The notes under the pieces are model-generated. The model was not told the DNA's origin. It did not search any database and saw only the letters and a program-made list of their open reading frames with translations. A stretch of 45,456 nucleotides of DNA, taken from contig JADYZW010000056.1 of assembly GCA_020852955.1 (NCBI GenBank), positions 1 through 45,456 of the forward strand, written 5' to 3'. Origin of the DNA: Deltaproteobacteria bacterium. GTDB taxonomy: Bacteria > Desulfobacterota > Binatia > UTPRO1. A program made the position numbers and the translations under genes. This document shows positions 6,578-13,451 of the stretch, one piece after another (position 1 is the first letter of the stretch; every line of letters starts with the position of its first letter).

Positions 6578-8518
6578 ATGTCCGCGCCGGCTACGGACCC
6601 TTCCTCGGAAGACGGATCCACTCCGCACACCGCCAGACAGGGCCTCGTGGTGCTCGGGGTCGCCGCTCTCGGCGTGGTCTACGGCGACATCGGCACGTCG
6701 CCGCTCTACTCCATCAAGGAGTGCTTCGGCGGCGAGCACGGCCTGCACCCCTCGCCCCCGAACGTCCTCGGCATCCTGTCGCTCGTCGTCTGGTCGCTGC
6801 TGATCGTCATCGTCGTGAAGTACCTGACGTTCATCATGCGCGCCGACAACCGCGGCGAGGGCGGCATCCTGGCGCTCCTGGCGCTCCTGCGTCCCGCCGA
6901 CCAGCCGCGGTCGCGCTTGATCACCCTGGGACTCTTCGGCGCCGCCCTCCTCTACGGCGACGGGGTCATCACGCCGGCGATCTCGGTGTTGAGCGCGGTC
7001 GAGGGGCTCGAGGTCGGCGCGCCGAGCCTGGAACCGTTCGTCGTGCCGATCACCGTCATCATCCTGATCGGGCTGTTCTTCGTGCAACGCCGGGGCACCG
7101 CGGGCGTCGGCGCGGTGTTCGGCCCGGCGACCCTCGTCTGGTTCGTCAGCATCGCGGCGGCGGGCGCGCCGTGGATCGCGCGCGAGCCCAGCGTGCTGTT
7201 GGCGCTCGATCCGAGCCACGCGGCGAGCTTCCTCTTCACGCACGGCTACCACGGCTTCCTCGTGCTCGGCGCGGTCGTGCTCTGCATCACGGGCGGCGAG
7301 GCGCTCTACGCGGACATGGGTCACTTCGGCCGCACGCCGATCCGCGTGGCCTGGTACACGATCGTGCTCCCCGCGTTGCTCCTCAACTACCTCGGCCAGG
7401 GCGCGCTCCTGATCCACAGCTGCGACGGGCCGGAAGGCCTGGCCGCCGCCGCGTGCCGCGCAGCCGCCGCGCGGCCCTTCTACGAACTCGTGCCGTCGAT
7501 GCTCCTCTATCCGATGGTGCTGATCGCGACGATCGCAACCGTGGTCGCCTCCCAGGCGCTGATCTCGGGCGCGTTCTCGCTCACCCAGCAGGCCGTGCAG
7601 CTCGGCTTCCTCCCGCGCGTCCAGATCATCCACACCTCGGCGACCACCAAGGGCCAGATCTTCGTGCCGAGCGCGAACGGCGCGCTCGCGCTCGCCTGCA
7701 TCGCGGTCGTGATGTTCGCCGGCAGCTCGTCGAAGCTGGCCGCGGCCTACGGTATCGCCGTGACCGGTACGATGGCGGTCACCTCCATCCTGTTCTACGC
7801 GGTCGCGCGCAGCCACTGGGGCTGGTCGCGCCCGCGCGCGGGAAGCATCGTCGCGCTCTTCCTCGCGGTCGATCTCGCCTTCTTCGGCGCCAACCTCGCG
7901 AAGATCTTCCACGGCGGCTGGTTCCCGATGGTGGCGGCGCTCGGGGTGTTCAGCATCATGACCACCTGGCGCATGGGCGCGCGCTGGCGCTACCGCGAGC
8001 TCTCGAAGGTGCGCATCAAGTTCGAGGATTTCTTCACCAGCTTGAAGCTGCAGCCGCCGCCGCGCGTGAAGGGCACGGCGGTGTTCATGACGCAGGACGC
8101 GGAGGGCACGCCGATGGCCCTCCTCCATCAGCTGAAGCACAACCAGGTGCTGCACGAGCAGGTCGTGCTGCTCACCATCCTCACGCTCAACGAGCCGACC
8201 GTCCCCGACGACCGGCGCGTCCAGGTGGCGCAGCTGCACGCCGGGTTCTGGCGGGTCATCGCGCGCTACGGCTTCATGGAGACGCCGAACGTCCCCGAGG
8301 TCATGAAGCTCGCCGCCTCCCAGGGGCTCGCGATCTACCGCGGCCGCACGAGCTACTTCCTCGGCCGCGAGACCTTCATCCCGACCGGCCGCTCCGACAT
8401 GCCGCGCTGGCGGCGCGTGATCTTCGCGTTCCTGGCGAAGAACGCCCGCTCGCCGACCGAGTTCTTCGGCATCCCCGCCAACGAGGTCGTGGAGCTCGGC
8501 GCGCAGATCGAGATCTGA
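6578..8518 (+). CDS. kup: Kup-family potassium uptake permease
   Basis: A 646-residue inner-membrane K+:H+ symporter of the HAK/KUP/KT family. The hallmark VVYGDIGTSPLYSIKECF lies in the first membrane segment (about 35-52). Around twelve hydrophobic segments follow up to about residue 450, including GDGVITPAISVLSAVEGL and GGEALYADMGHFG, then a cytosolic C-terminal domain with LLTILTLNEPTVPDDRR. Length is normal (E. coli Kup is 622). It is a single-gene unit: it diverges from the TVP38-like gene and ends 81 nt before the molybdate regulator. The ATG at 6578 is supported by family alignment. I see no c-di-AMP (ydaO) riboswitch in the short leader. Confidence 0.95.
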   Translation: MSAPATDPSSEDGSTPHTARQGLVVLGVAALGVVYGDIGTSPLYSIKECFGGEHGLHPSPPNVLGILSLVVWSLLIVIVVKYLTFIMRADNRGEGGILALLALLRPADQPRSRLITLGLFGAALLYGDGVITPAISVLSAVEGLEVGAPSLEPFVVPITVIILIGLFFVQRRGTAGVGAVFGPATLVWFVSIAAAGAPWIAREPSVLLALDPSHAASFLFTHGYHGFLVLGAVVLCITGGEALYADMGHFGRTPIRVAWYTIVLPALLLNYLGQGALLIHSCDGPEGLAAAACRAAAARPFYELVPSMLLYPMVLIATIATVVASQALISGAFSLTQQAVQLGFLPRVQIIHTSATTKGQIFVPSANGALALACIAVVMFAGSSSKLAAAYGIAVTGTMAVTSILFYAVARSHWGWSRPRAGSIVALFLAVDLAFFGANLAKIFHGGWFPMVAALGVFSIMTTWRMGARWRYRELSKVRIKFEDFFTSLKLQPPPRVKGTAVFMTQDAEGTPMALLHQLKHNQVLHEQVVLLTILTLNEPTVPDDRRVQVAQLHAGFWRVIARYGFMETPNVPEVMKLAASQGLAIYRGRTSYFLGRETFIPTGRSDMPRWRRVIFAFLAKNARSPTEFFGIPANEVVELGAQIEI

Positions 8519-8529
8519 TGGGCATCCCT

Positions 8530-8606
8530 CTCGCATTTGCCTAGCTGTCAGCGTATTCGACCTAGCATATGCACGATTAATTGACTTAGTAGCTCGCAAA
8601 TGCGAG
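8530..8606 (+). promoter_or_regulatory. Paired inverted repeats ahead of the molybdate operon (candidate operator)
   Basis: CTCGCATTTGC at 8530-8540 is the exact reverse complement of GCAAATGCGAG at 8596-8606. The second site is itself a near-perfect palindrome, CTCGCA-AA-TGCGAG at 8593-8606. The 77-nt span is locally AT-rich in an otherwise GC-rich region and lies between kup and the HTH-TOBE regulator. Two matching half-sites about 66 bp apart flanking a promoter-like stretch suggest looping or autoregulation by the regulator. It does not match the E. coli ModE box. Confidence 0.45.
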
Positions 8607-9043
8607 TACACGCCCCCATGCCTGAACGCCCTTCGACGTTTCGCATGGGAGAGGTGGCGGAGCTCCTCGGCGCCAGCGCGGACACCGTCCGCCGGCTCGC
8701 CGACGCCGGGAAGCTCCGCACCAAGCGCACCGCCGCGGGCCAGCGCGTCGTCGACGGCGCCGAGCTCGCCCGCTTCCTCGTGGCCAACCTCGCCGCGCCC
8801 GAGGCCGACGTCGTCGTCGCCCAGTCGGCGCGCAATCGCTTCCCCGGTATCGTCACGCGGGTCGTGAAGGACAAGGTGGCCGCCCAGGTGGAGATCCACG
8901 CCGGGCCGCACCGCGTCGTTTCGCTGATGACGCGCGAGGCGGCGGACGAACTCGGGCTCGAGCCCGGCATGCGGGCGATCGCCGCGGTCAAGGCGACCAA
9001 CGTCGTCATCGAGCTTCCCGGCTCCAGGAAAAAGAGCTCGTGA
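8600..9043 (+). CDS. HTH-TOBE (Mop-like) molybdate-responsive regulator
   Basis: A 147-residue protein with a MerR/excisionase-type helix-turn-helix (about 14-62, MGEVAELLGASADTVRRL) joined to a single TOBE/Mop domain (about 76-140, beginning SARNRFPGIVTRV). TOBE domains of this type bind molybdate or tungstate, so the protein is expected to sense oxyanion and control its own operon; this is family-based inference. ATG 8600 and ATG 8618 are both possible. The first falls inside the 8593-8606 palindrome, which favours 8618 as the true start if that palindrome is an operator. The stop overlaps the GTG start of the outer-membrane protein (GTGA at 9040-9043). Confidence 0.85.
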   Translation: MRVHAPMPERPSTFRMGEVAELLGASADTVRRLADAGKLRTKRTAAGQRVVDGAELARFLVANLAAPEADVVVAQSARNRFPGIVTRVVKDKVAAQVEIHAGPHRVVSLMTREAADELGLEPGMRAIAAVKATNVVIELPGSRKKSS

Positions 9044-10443
9044 GCCACGGACGTACGATCGCCGGCCTCCTGCTCGTGTGGACGTTGGGGGCGCCAGCGT
9101 CACCGGCTCCGGCCCAGATCGCGCCCCCGCCGCCGGCTGGGCTCCTGCACCGCCTGCTCGCCAGCCCCGATGGGCTCTCGCTTCGGCTCGAGCACCGGTC
9201 GCGCTTCGAGCACCTGCAGAACGATTTCCGCGCGAGCTCGGCGGGGAAGGACGAGACGGCGGCCGTCCTGCGGACGCTCCTCGCCGCCGAGCTCCACATC
9301 CAGCGGCTCTCCGTCGGCGTCGAGATCGAGGACTCGCGCGTCGACGCCGACGACCAGACGCCGCTCAACACGACCGGCGTCGACGCGCTCGAGGTTCTCC
9401 AGGCCTACCTCGGATGGCGCCAGGCGGGCGCCTTCCGCGCCGGCGACCAGCTGGCGCTCACCGCGGGCCGCATGACCATCGACCTCGGTAGCCGACGCCT
9501 GGTCGCCCGTAACGAGTTCCGCAACACCATCAACGCCTTCACGGGGCTCGACCTGCAATGGACGAGCCCAGGACGGCACGCGATCCGCGGCTTCGCGGCG
9601 ATGCCCGTCGTTCGGCTTCCGACGGACCCCGCACGCCTCGACGACAACGAGATCGAGCTCGACCAGGAGAACGACCGGACGGCGCTGTGGGCAATCTTCT
9701 ACGCCTCGCCCGCGCTCTACGCCGACACGCGCCTCGAAGCCTACGTGGTCGGCATCATGGAGGGAGACCGTCCGGACGCGCCGTCGTGGAACCGCCGCCT
9801 CGCGACGCCGGGCCTCCGCCTCCTCCGTCCGCCCGCGACCGGTCGCCTCGACTTCCAGCTCGAGGCGATGCTGCAGGCCGGCAAGTCGCGCGCGACGACC
9901 GCGGCGAAGGACACCCGGGATCTCGACCACCTGGCCTTCTCCATCCACGCCTCGACGGGCTACCGCTTCGACGCGCCGTGGACGCCGCGGCTCGCGCTCC
10001 AGTACGACGTCGCGAGCGGCGACTCGTCGCCGAACGACGGCGACGACAACCGCTTCGATCCCCTGTTCGGCGCCCGCCGGTTCGAGTTCGGGCCGACGAG
10101 CCTCTACGGCGCGCTGGCGCGCAGCAACTTGAACAGCCCCGGCCTCCGCGTCGAGGTCGCGCCGCGCTCCGACCTCGACGCGTTCGTGGCCTATCGCCCC
10201 GCGTGGCTCGAAGCGGACCGCGACGCCTGGACGACGGCTGGGCTCCGCGACCCCGCCGGCAACTCGGGCTCCTTTCTCGGCCATCAGATCGAGGGGCGCG
10301 TCCGCTGGCACATCCGTCCGAGCCAGATCGCGCTCGACCTCGGCTGGGCCTATCTCGCCAAGGGCGAGTTCGCCAAGGACGCGCCCGGCGCCGTCGACGC
10401 GTCCCCGCTCTACTTCTACACGCAGCTCACGGTGACCCTATGA
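9040..10443 (+). CDS. Outer-membrane beta-barrel (alginate-export/porin-like) inside the molybdate operon
   Basis: A 467-residue exported protein with a signal peptide (about 1-26, ending PAPAQ). The rest is built of alternating amphipathic strands such as LSLRLEHRSRFEHL, LTAGRMTIDLGSRRLVARNEF and IALDLGWAYLAKG, the pattern of the alginate-export/porin family of outer-membrane barrels. The chain ends in a short strand (LYFYTQLTVTL) that can close the barrel. Its GTG start overlaps the regulator stop, and its own stop overlaps modA in ATGA, so it is an integral member of the mod operon. I infer that it lets molybdate or a related oxyanion cross the outer membrane. Substrate cannot be read from sequence, and assignment to AlgE-type export should not be taken as alginate transport. 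Confidence 0.8.
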   Translation: MSHGRTIAGLLLVWTLGAPASPAPAQIAPPPPAGLLHRLLASPDGLSLRLEHRSRFEHLQNDFRASSAGKDETAAVLRTLLAAELHIQRLSVGVEIEDSRVDADDQTPLNTTGVDALEVLQAYLGWRQAGAFRAGDQLALTAGRMTIDLGSRRLVARNEFRNTINAFTGLDLQWTSPGRHAIRGFAAMPVVRLPTDPARLDDNEIELDQENDRTALWAIFYASPALYADTRLEAYVVGIMEGDRPDAPSWNRRLATPGLRLLRPPATGRLDFQLEAMLQAGKSRATTAAKDTRDLDHLAFSIHASTGYRFDAPWTPRLALQYDVASGDSSPNDGDDNRFDPLFGARRFEFGPTSLYGALARSNLNSPGLRVEVAPRSDLDAFVAYRPAWLEADRDAWTTAGLRDPAGNSGSFLGHQIEGRVRWHIRPSQIALDLGWAYLAKGEFAKDAPGAVDASPLYFYTQLTVTL

Positions 10444-11219
10444 CCACGACCTCCCGCCTCCTCGCCGCGCTGCTGCTCGCCTGGACCTCCGTCGCGACCG
10501 CGTCGGGAAGGGCGCACGCCGCCGACCCGTCGCCCCGGCCGCGGACGCGCGAGGTCGTCGTCTTCGCCGCCGCCTCGCTGACCGCCTCCTTCCGCGCCGT
10601 CGCGACCGCGTTCGAGGCGGCGCACCCGGCCACCGCGGTCACGCTCAACTTCGCCGGCTCGCCGACGCTCGTCCAGCAGATCCGCGAGGGCGCGCCCGCC
10701 GACGTGTTCGCGTCCGCCGACGAGGCCAACATGCGGAAGCTCGTCGACGCGGACGCCGTCGCCGAGGCGCCGCGCATCTTCGCGCGCAACGTGCTGCAGA
10801 TCGCCGTCGCCAAGGGCAATCCGCACCGCGTCGCCGGCCTCGCCGACCTCGTCCGTCCGGGGCTCGTCGTGGTGCTGTGCGGCGAAGCCGTGCCGTGCGG
10901 GGCGTACGCCCTCGAAGCCTTCCGCAAGGCCAAGCTCGCGGCGCCCCCCGGCAGCCGCGAAGCCGACGTCAAGGCGGTGGTGACGAAGGTCGCCCTCGGC
11001 GAAGCCGACGCCGGCATCGTCTACGCGACCGACGTGCGAGCCGCCGCCGACAAGGTCACGGGGGTCGACCTCGCGGACGCGCACGCCGTCGGCGCCGGGT
11101 ACCCGATCGCCGTCCTCCGCGAGGCGGCGCACGCCGAGGCAGCGCGGGCTTTCATGGCGTTCGTGCTATCCCGTCCCGGGACGACGATCCTGGGAGAGCA
11201 CGGATTCCTTCCCCCCTGA
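10440..11219 (+). CDS. modA: ModA, periplasmic molybdate-binding protein
   Basis: A 259-residue substrate-binding protein with a signal peptide (about 1-27). The mature N-terminus has VVVFAAASLTASFRAVATAFEAAHP, and later segments FAGSPTLVQQIREGAPADVFASAD and GEADAGIVYATDV match the ModA family, in which these loops hold the tetrahedral oxyanion. It would deliver molybdate (possibly tungstate) to ModB. The ATG at 10440 overlaps the porin stop in ATGA; its TGA at 11217-11219 overlaps the apparent CTG start of modB. Length is typical. Confidence 0.93.
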   Translation: MTTTSRLLAALLLAWTSVATASGRAHAADPSPRPRTREVVVFAAASLTASFRAVATAFEAAHPATAVTLNFAGSPTLVQQIREGAPADVFASADEANMRKLVDADAVAEAPRIFARNVLQIAVAKGNPHRVAGLADLVRPGLVVVLCGEAVPCGAYALEAFRKAKLAAPPGSREADVKAVVTKVALGEADAGIVYATDVRAAADKVTGVDLADAHAVGAGYPIAVLREAAHAEAARAFMAFVLSRPGTTILGEHGFLPP

Positions 11220-12013
11220 CATCGCATCATCGCGAGCGTCCGCCGCTCGCCGTCGCACTCCTCGCGGCGGTGGGCACGGCGTTCTTCACGCTGCCGTTCG
11301 TCGGGCTCCTCTGGCGCGCGCCGCTCGCCACCTTCTGGAGCGAGCTCACCGCCCCGCCCGTACTCGCCGCACTCCGCCTGTCGCTCATGTGCTCCCTCGG
11401 GGCGACCGCGCTCGCCGTCGCCTTCGGCCTGCCGCTCGCCTGGGTCCAGGCGCGCGCGACCTTCCCCGGCCAGCGGCTCCTGCGCGCCGTGACCACCCTG
11501 CCGATCGTGCTCCCGCCGGTCGTCGCGGGCGTCGCGTTGCTGGTGGTGTTCGGTCGGCGCGGCATGTTGGGCGCGTGGCTCGACGCCTGGTTCGGCATCC
11601 GGCTGCCATTCACCGTCGCCGGCGCGACCCTCGCCGAGACCTTCGTCGCGATGCCATTCTTCGTGCTGACGATGGAGGGCGCGCTCCGTTCGACCGACCA
11701 TCGGCTCGAGGAGGTCGCCCGGACGCTCGGGGCGTCACGCTGGACGGTCTTCCGCCGCGTCACGCTGCCGCTCGTCCAGCCATCGCTGCAGGCCGGCGCC
11801 GTCCTGGCGTGGGCGCGCGCGCTCGGCGAGTTCGGCGCGACCATCACGTTCGCCGGGAACGTCGAGGGCCGCACGCAGACGTTGCCGCTGGCGGTGTACC
11901 TCGCGCTCGAGACCCAGCCCGAAGCGGCCTTCGTCCTGAGCCTGGTGCTGCTGGCGGTGTCGCTCGCTGTCCTCGTGGGCCTCCGGCGCCGCTGGCTCGG
12001 AGGCCTCACGTGA
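11216..12013 (+). CDS. modB: ModB, molybdate ABC transporter permease (apparent CTG start)
   Basis: An inner-membrane permease of about 265 residues with six predicted membrane segments. The coupling-helix EAA loop is EVARTLGASRWTVFRRVTLPL, and LPIVLPPVVAGVALL and ARALGEFGATITFAGN are classic ModB segments. No ATG, GTG or TTG occurs in frame between about 11130 and the first membrane helix. The only codon that keeps that helix intact and matches the operon's 4-nt overlap rule is CTG at 11216-11218, in a CTGA junction with modA. A GTG at 11270 would cut into the first membrane segment. I therefore annotate the rare CTG start, with moderate confidence in the start and high confidence in the gene. 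Confidence 0.9.
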   Translation: MTSHHRERPPLAVALLAAVGTAFFTLPFVGLLWRAPLATFWSELTAPPVLAALRLSLMCSLGATALAVAFGLPLAWVQARATFPGQRLLRAVTTLPIVLPPVVAGVALLVVFGRRGMLGAWLDAWFGIRLPFTVAGATLAETFVAMPFFVLTMEGALRSTDHRLEEVARTLGASRWTVFRRVTLPLVQPSLQAGAVLAWARALGEFGATITFAGNVEGRTQTLPLAVYLALETQPEAAFVLSLVLLAVSLAVLVGLRRRWLGGLT

Positions 12014-13062
12014 GCCTCGACGCCGCGATCGTCGTGCGCCGCGACCGCTTCACGCTCGACGTCGATCTCCGGATCGCGAGCGGGGAGGTCGTCGCGGTGC
12101 TCGGCCCGAGCGGCGCCGGCAAGACGACTCTGCTCCGCGCGATCGCGGGGCTCGTCAGGCTCGACGCGGGACGCGTCGCGATCGACGGCGTCGTCTACGA
12201 GGACACCGCGACCGGCGCGTGGGTCCCGCCCGAGCGCCGCTGTCTCGGGGTCGTCTTCCAGGACGCCCTCCTCTTCCCGCACCTGAGCGTGCTCGACAAC
12301 ATCGCGGCGGGGCTCCGCTTCACGGGGAGCGCGCGCATGGTGGCGCGGAAGCGGGCACATGAGTGGCTGGCGCGCCTCGACCTCGAATCGCTGGCCGAGG
12401 CCCGACCGGCGGCGCTCTCGGGCGGCCAGGCGCAGCGCGTCGCCCTGGCACGGGCGCTCGCCACGAAGCCGCGCCTCCTCCTGCTCGACGAGCCGCTCTC
12501 GGCGCTCGACGTCGCGACCCGCGCCGAGGTCCGGCGCGAGCTGCGCCGCCAGCTCGCGTCCTTCGGCGGCATCCGGATGCTCGTGACTCACGATCCGATC
12601 GACGCGCTCGCGCTCGCCGACCGCCTGGTGGTGGTGGAGAACGGCCGCGTCGTCCAGGCGGGCGCGTCGCTCGAGGTCACGGCGCGTCCGCGCTCGCGCT
12701 ACGTCGCCGATTTCGTCGGCGTGAACTGGCTCAGCGGACGGGCGCACGGCGACGCGGTCGCGCTCGTCGCCGGCCCGACGCTGACGGTGTCGGATACCGA
12801 GCAAGGCGATGTGTTCGCCGTCATCCACCCGCGCGCCGTCGCGCTCCATCGCGCCAGGCCCGAAGGCAGTCCGCGGAACGTCTTCTCGGGCTCGGTGGTC
12901 GCGGTCGACGACGAGGGAACGCGCGTCCGCGTTCACTTGGCGGTGCCGTTTCCGCTCGTTGCCGAGGTCACGCGGGCCGCCGCCGCCGAGCTCGAGCTCG
13001 ACCGCGGCGGCGCGCTCTGGGTCACCATCAAGGCGACCGAGATCACGACCTACACCGCGTGA
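12010..13062 (+). CDS. modC: ModC, molybdate ABC transporter ATPase with C-terminal TOBE domain
   Basis: A 350-residue ABC ATPase. Walker A is GPSGAGKTT at 32-40, the Q-loop VVFQDALLFPHLSV follows, the signature is LSGGQAQR, and Walker B LLLLDEPLSALD precedes the H-loop in VTHDP. A TOBE-type C-terminal domain (about 265-348, with VFAVIHPRAVALHR and ending VTIKATEITTY) is the oxyanion-regulatory module found in ModC. It powers import through ModB. The GTG start at 12010 overlaps the modB stop in GTGA, making it the last of five coupled genes. Confidence 0.93.
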   Translation: MSLDAAIVVRRDRFTLDVDLRIASGEVVAVLGPSGAGKTTLLRAIAGLVRLDAGRVAIDGVVYEDTATGAWVPPERRCLGVVFQDALLFPHLSVLDNIAAGLRFTGSARMVARKRAHEWLARLDLESLAEARPAALSGGQAQRVALARALATKPRLLLLDEPLSALDVATRAEVRRELRRQLASFGGIRMLVTHDPIDALALADRLVVVENGRVVQAGASLEVTARPRSRYVADFVGVNWLSGRAHGDAVALVAGPTLTVSDTEQGDVFAVIHPRAVALHRARPEGSPRNVFSGSVVAVDDEGTRVRVHLAVPFPLVAEVTRAAAAELELDRGGALWVTIKATEITTYTA

Positions 13063-13099
13063 GCCGGCCGGCATCGGGAAAGCACGTGCGTTGGAGCTA

Positions 13100-13130
13100 T
13101 TGACATAACTAGTTGTCTAGTTATCTAGTG
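13100..13130 (+). promoter_or_regulatory. arsR-type promoter with embedded operator
   Basis: TTGACA (13100-13105) and TATCTA (13122-13127) form a promoter with 16-nt spacing. The spacer holds a perfect 7-bp inverted repeat, ATAACTA (13105-13111) and TAGTTAT (13118-13124), and three CTAGT(T/G) units repeat every 8 bp from 13109. The -10 box ends 8 nt before the ATG at 13136, so the mRNA is probably leaderless. The operator would block RNA polymerase directly. Confidence 0.65.
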
Positions 13131-13135
13131 TCGCC

Positions 13136-13450
13136 ATGGACTTCGCCGCCACCGCACGTCAGCTCGCCGCGCTCGGTCACGAGCATCGACTCCAGCTCTT
13201 CTACCTGCTGGTCCGTGCCGGTCACGACGGCATGACCGTCGGCGAGATCCACCAGGGGATGCGGCGACCGACGTCGACCGTCACCTTCCACCTGCGCGAG
13301 CTCGTCGCCGCCGGACTGGTGAGCCAGGAACGAGAAGGACGGTCGGTACGATGCCGGGCGCAGTTCGCGGTCCTCGGCGCCGTGCTCGATGACGTCCGTA
13401 CCGCATGCTGCAGCGACGCGCCGGCTCGCCGCGGGAAGGCGCGGCGCTGA
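13136..13450 (+). CDS. ArsR/SmtB-family transcriptional regulator
   Basis: A 104-residue winged-helix repressor. The N-terminus AATARQLAALGHEHRLQLFYLL is the usual ArsR opening, the recognition helix is RRPTSTVTFHLREL (about 43-56), and the wing is VSQEREGRSVRCRAQ. A Cys-Cys pair in the C-terminal helix (TACCSD, about 90-95) could bind metal or a thiol-reactive ligand, though the classic alpha3 CVC metal site is not evident. The palindromic promoter just upstream is the likely autoregulated operator. The M20 peptidase starts 2 nt after the stop, so that gene is its likely target. Confidence 0.88.
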   Translation: MDFAATARQLAALGHEHRLQLFYLLVRAGHDGMTVGEIHQGMRRPTSTVTFHLRELVAAGLVSQEREGRSVRCRAQFAVLGAVLDDVRTACCSDAPARRGKARR

Positions 13451-13451
13451 C

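Noticed and set aside
8519..8599. Molybdenum-cofactor riboswitch upstream of the mod operon
   Set aside because: The gap is only about 80 nt and shows inverted DNA repeats rather than the multi-helix Moco aptamer.
6503..9103. An 866-codon open frame on the minus strand
   Set aside because: It covers kup and the molybdate regulator in antisense and is rich in Arg/Glu/His with no recognisable fold.
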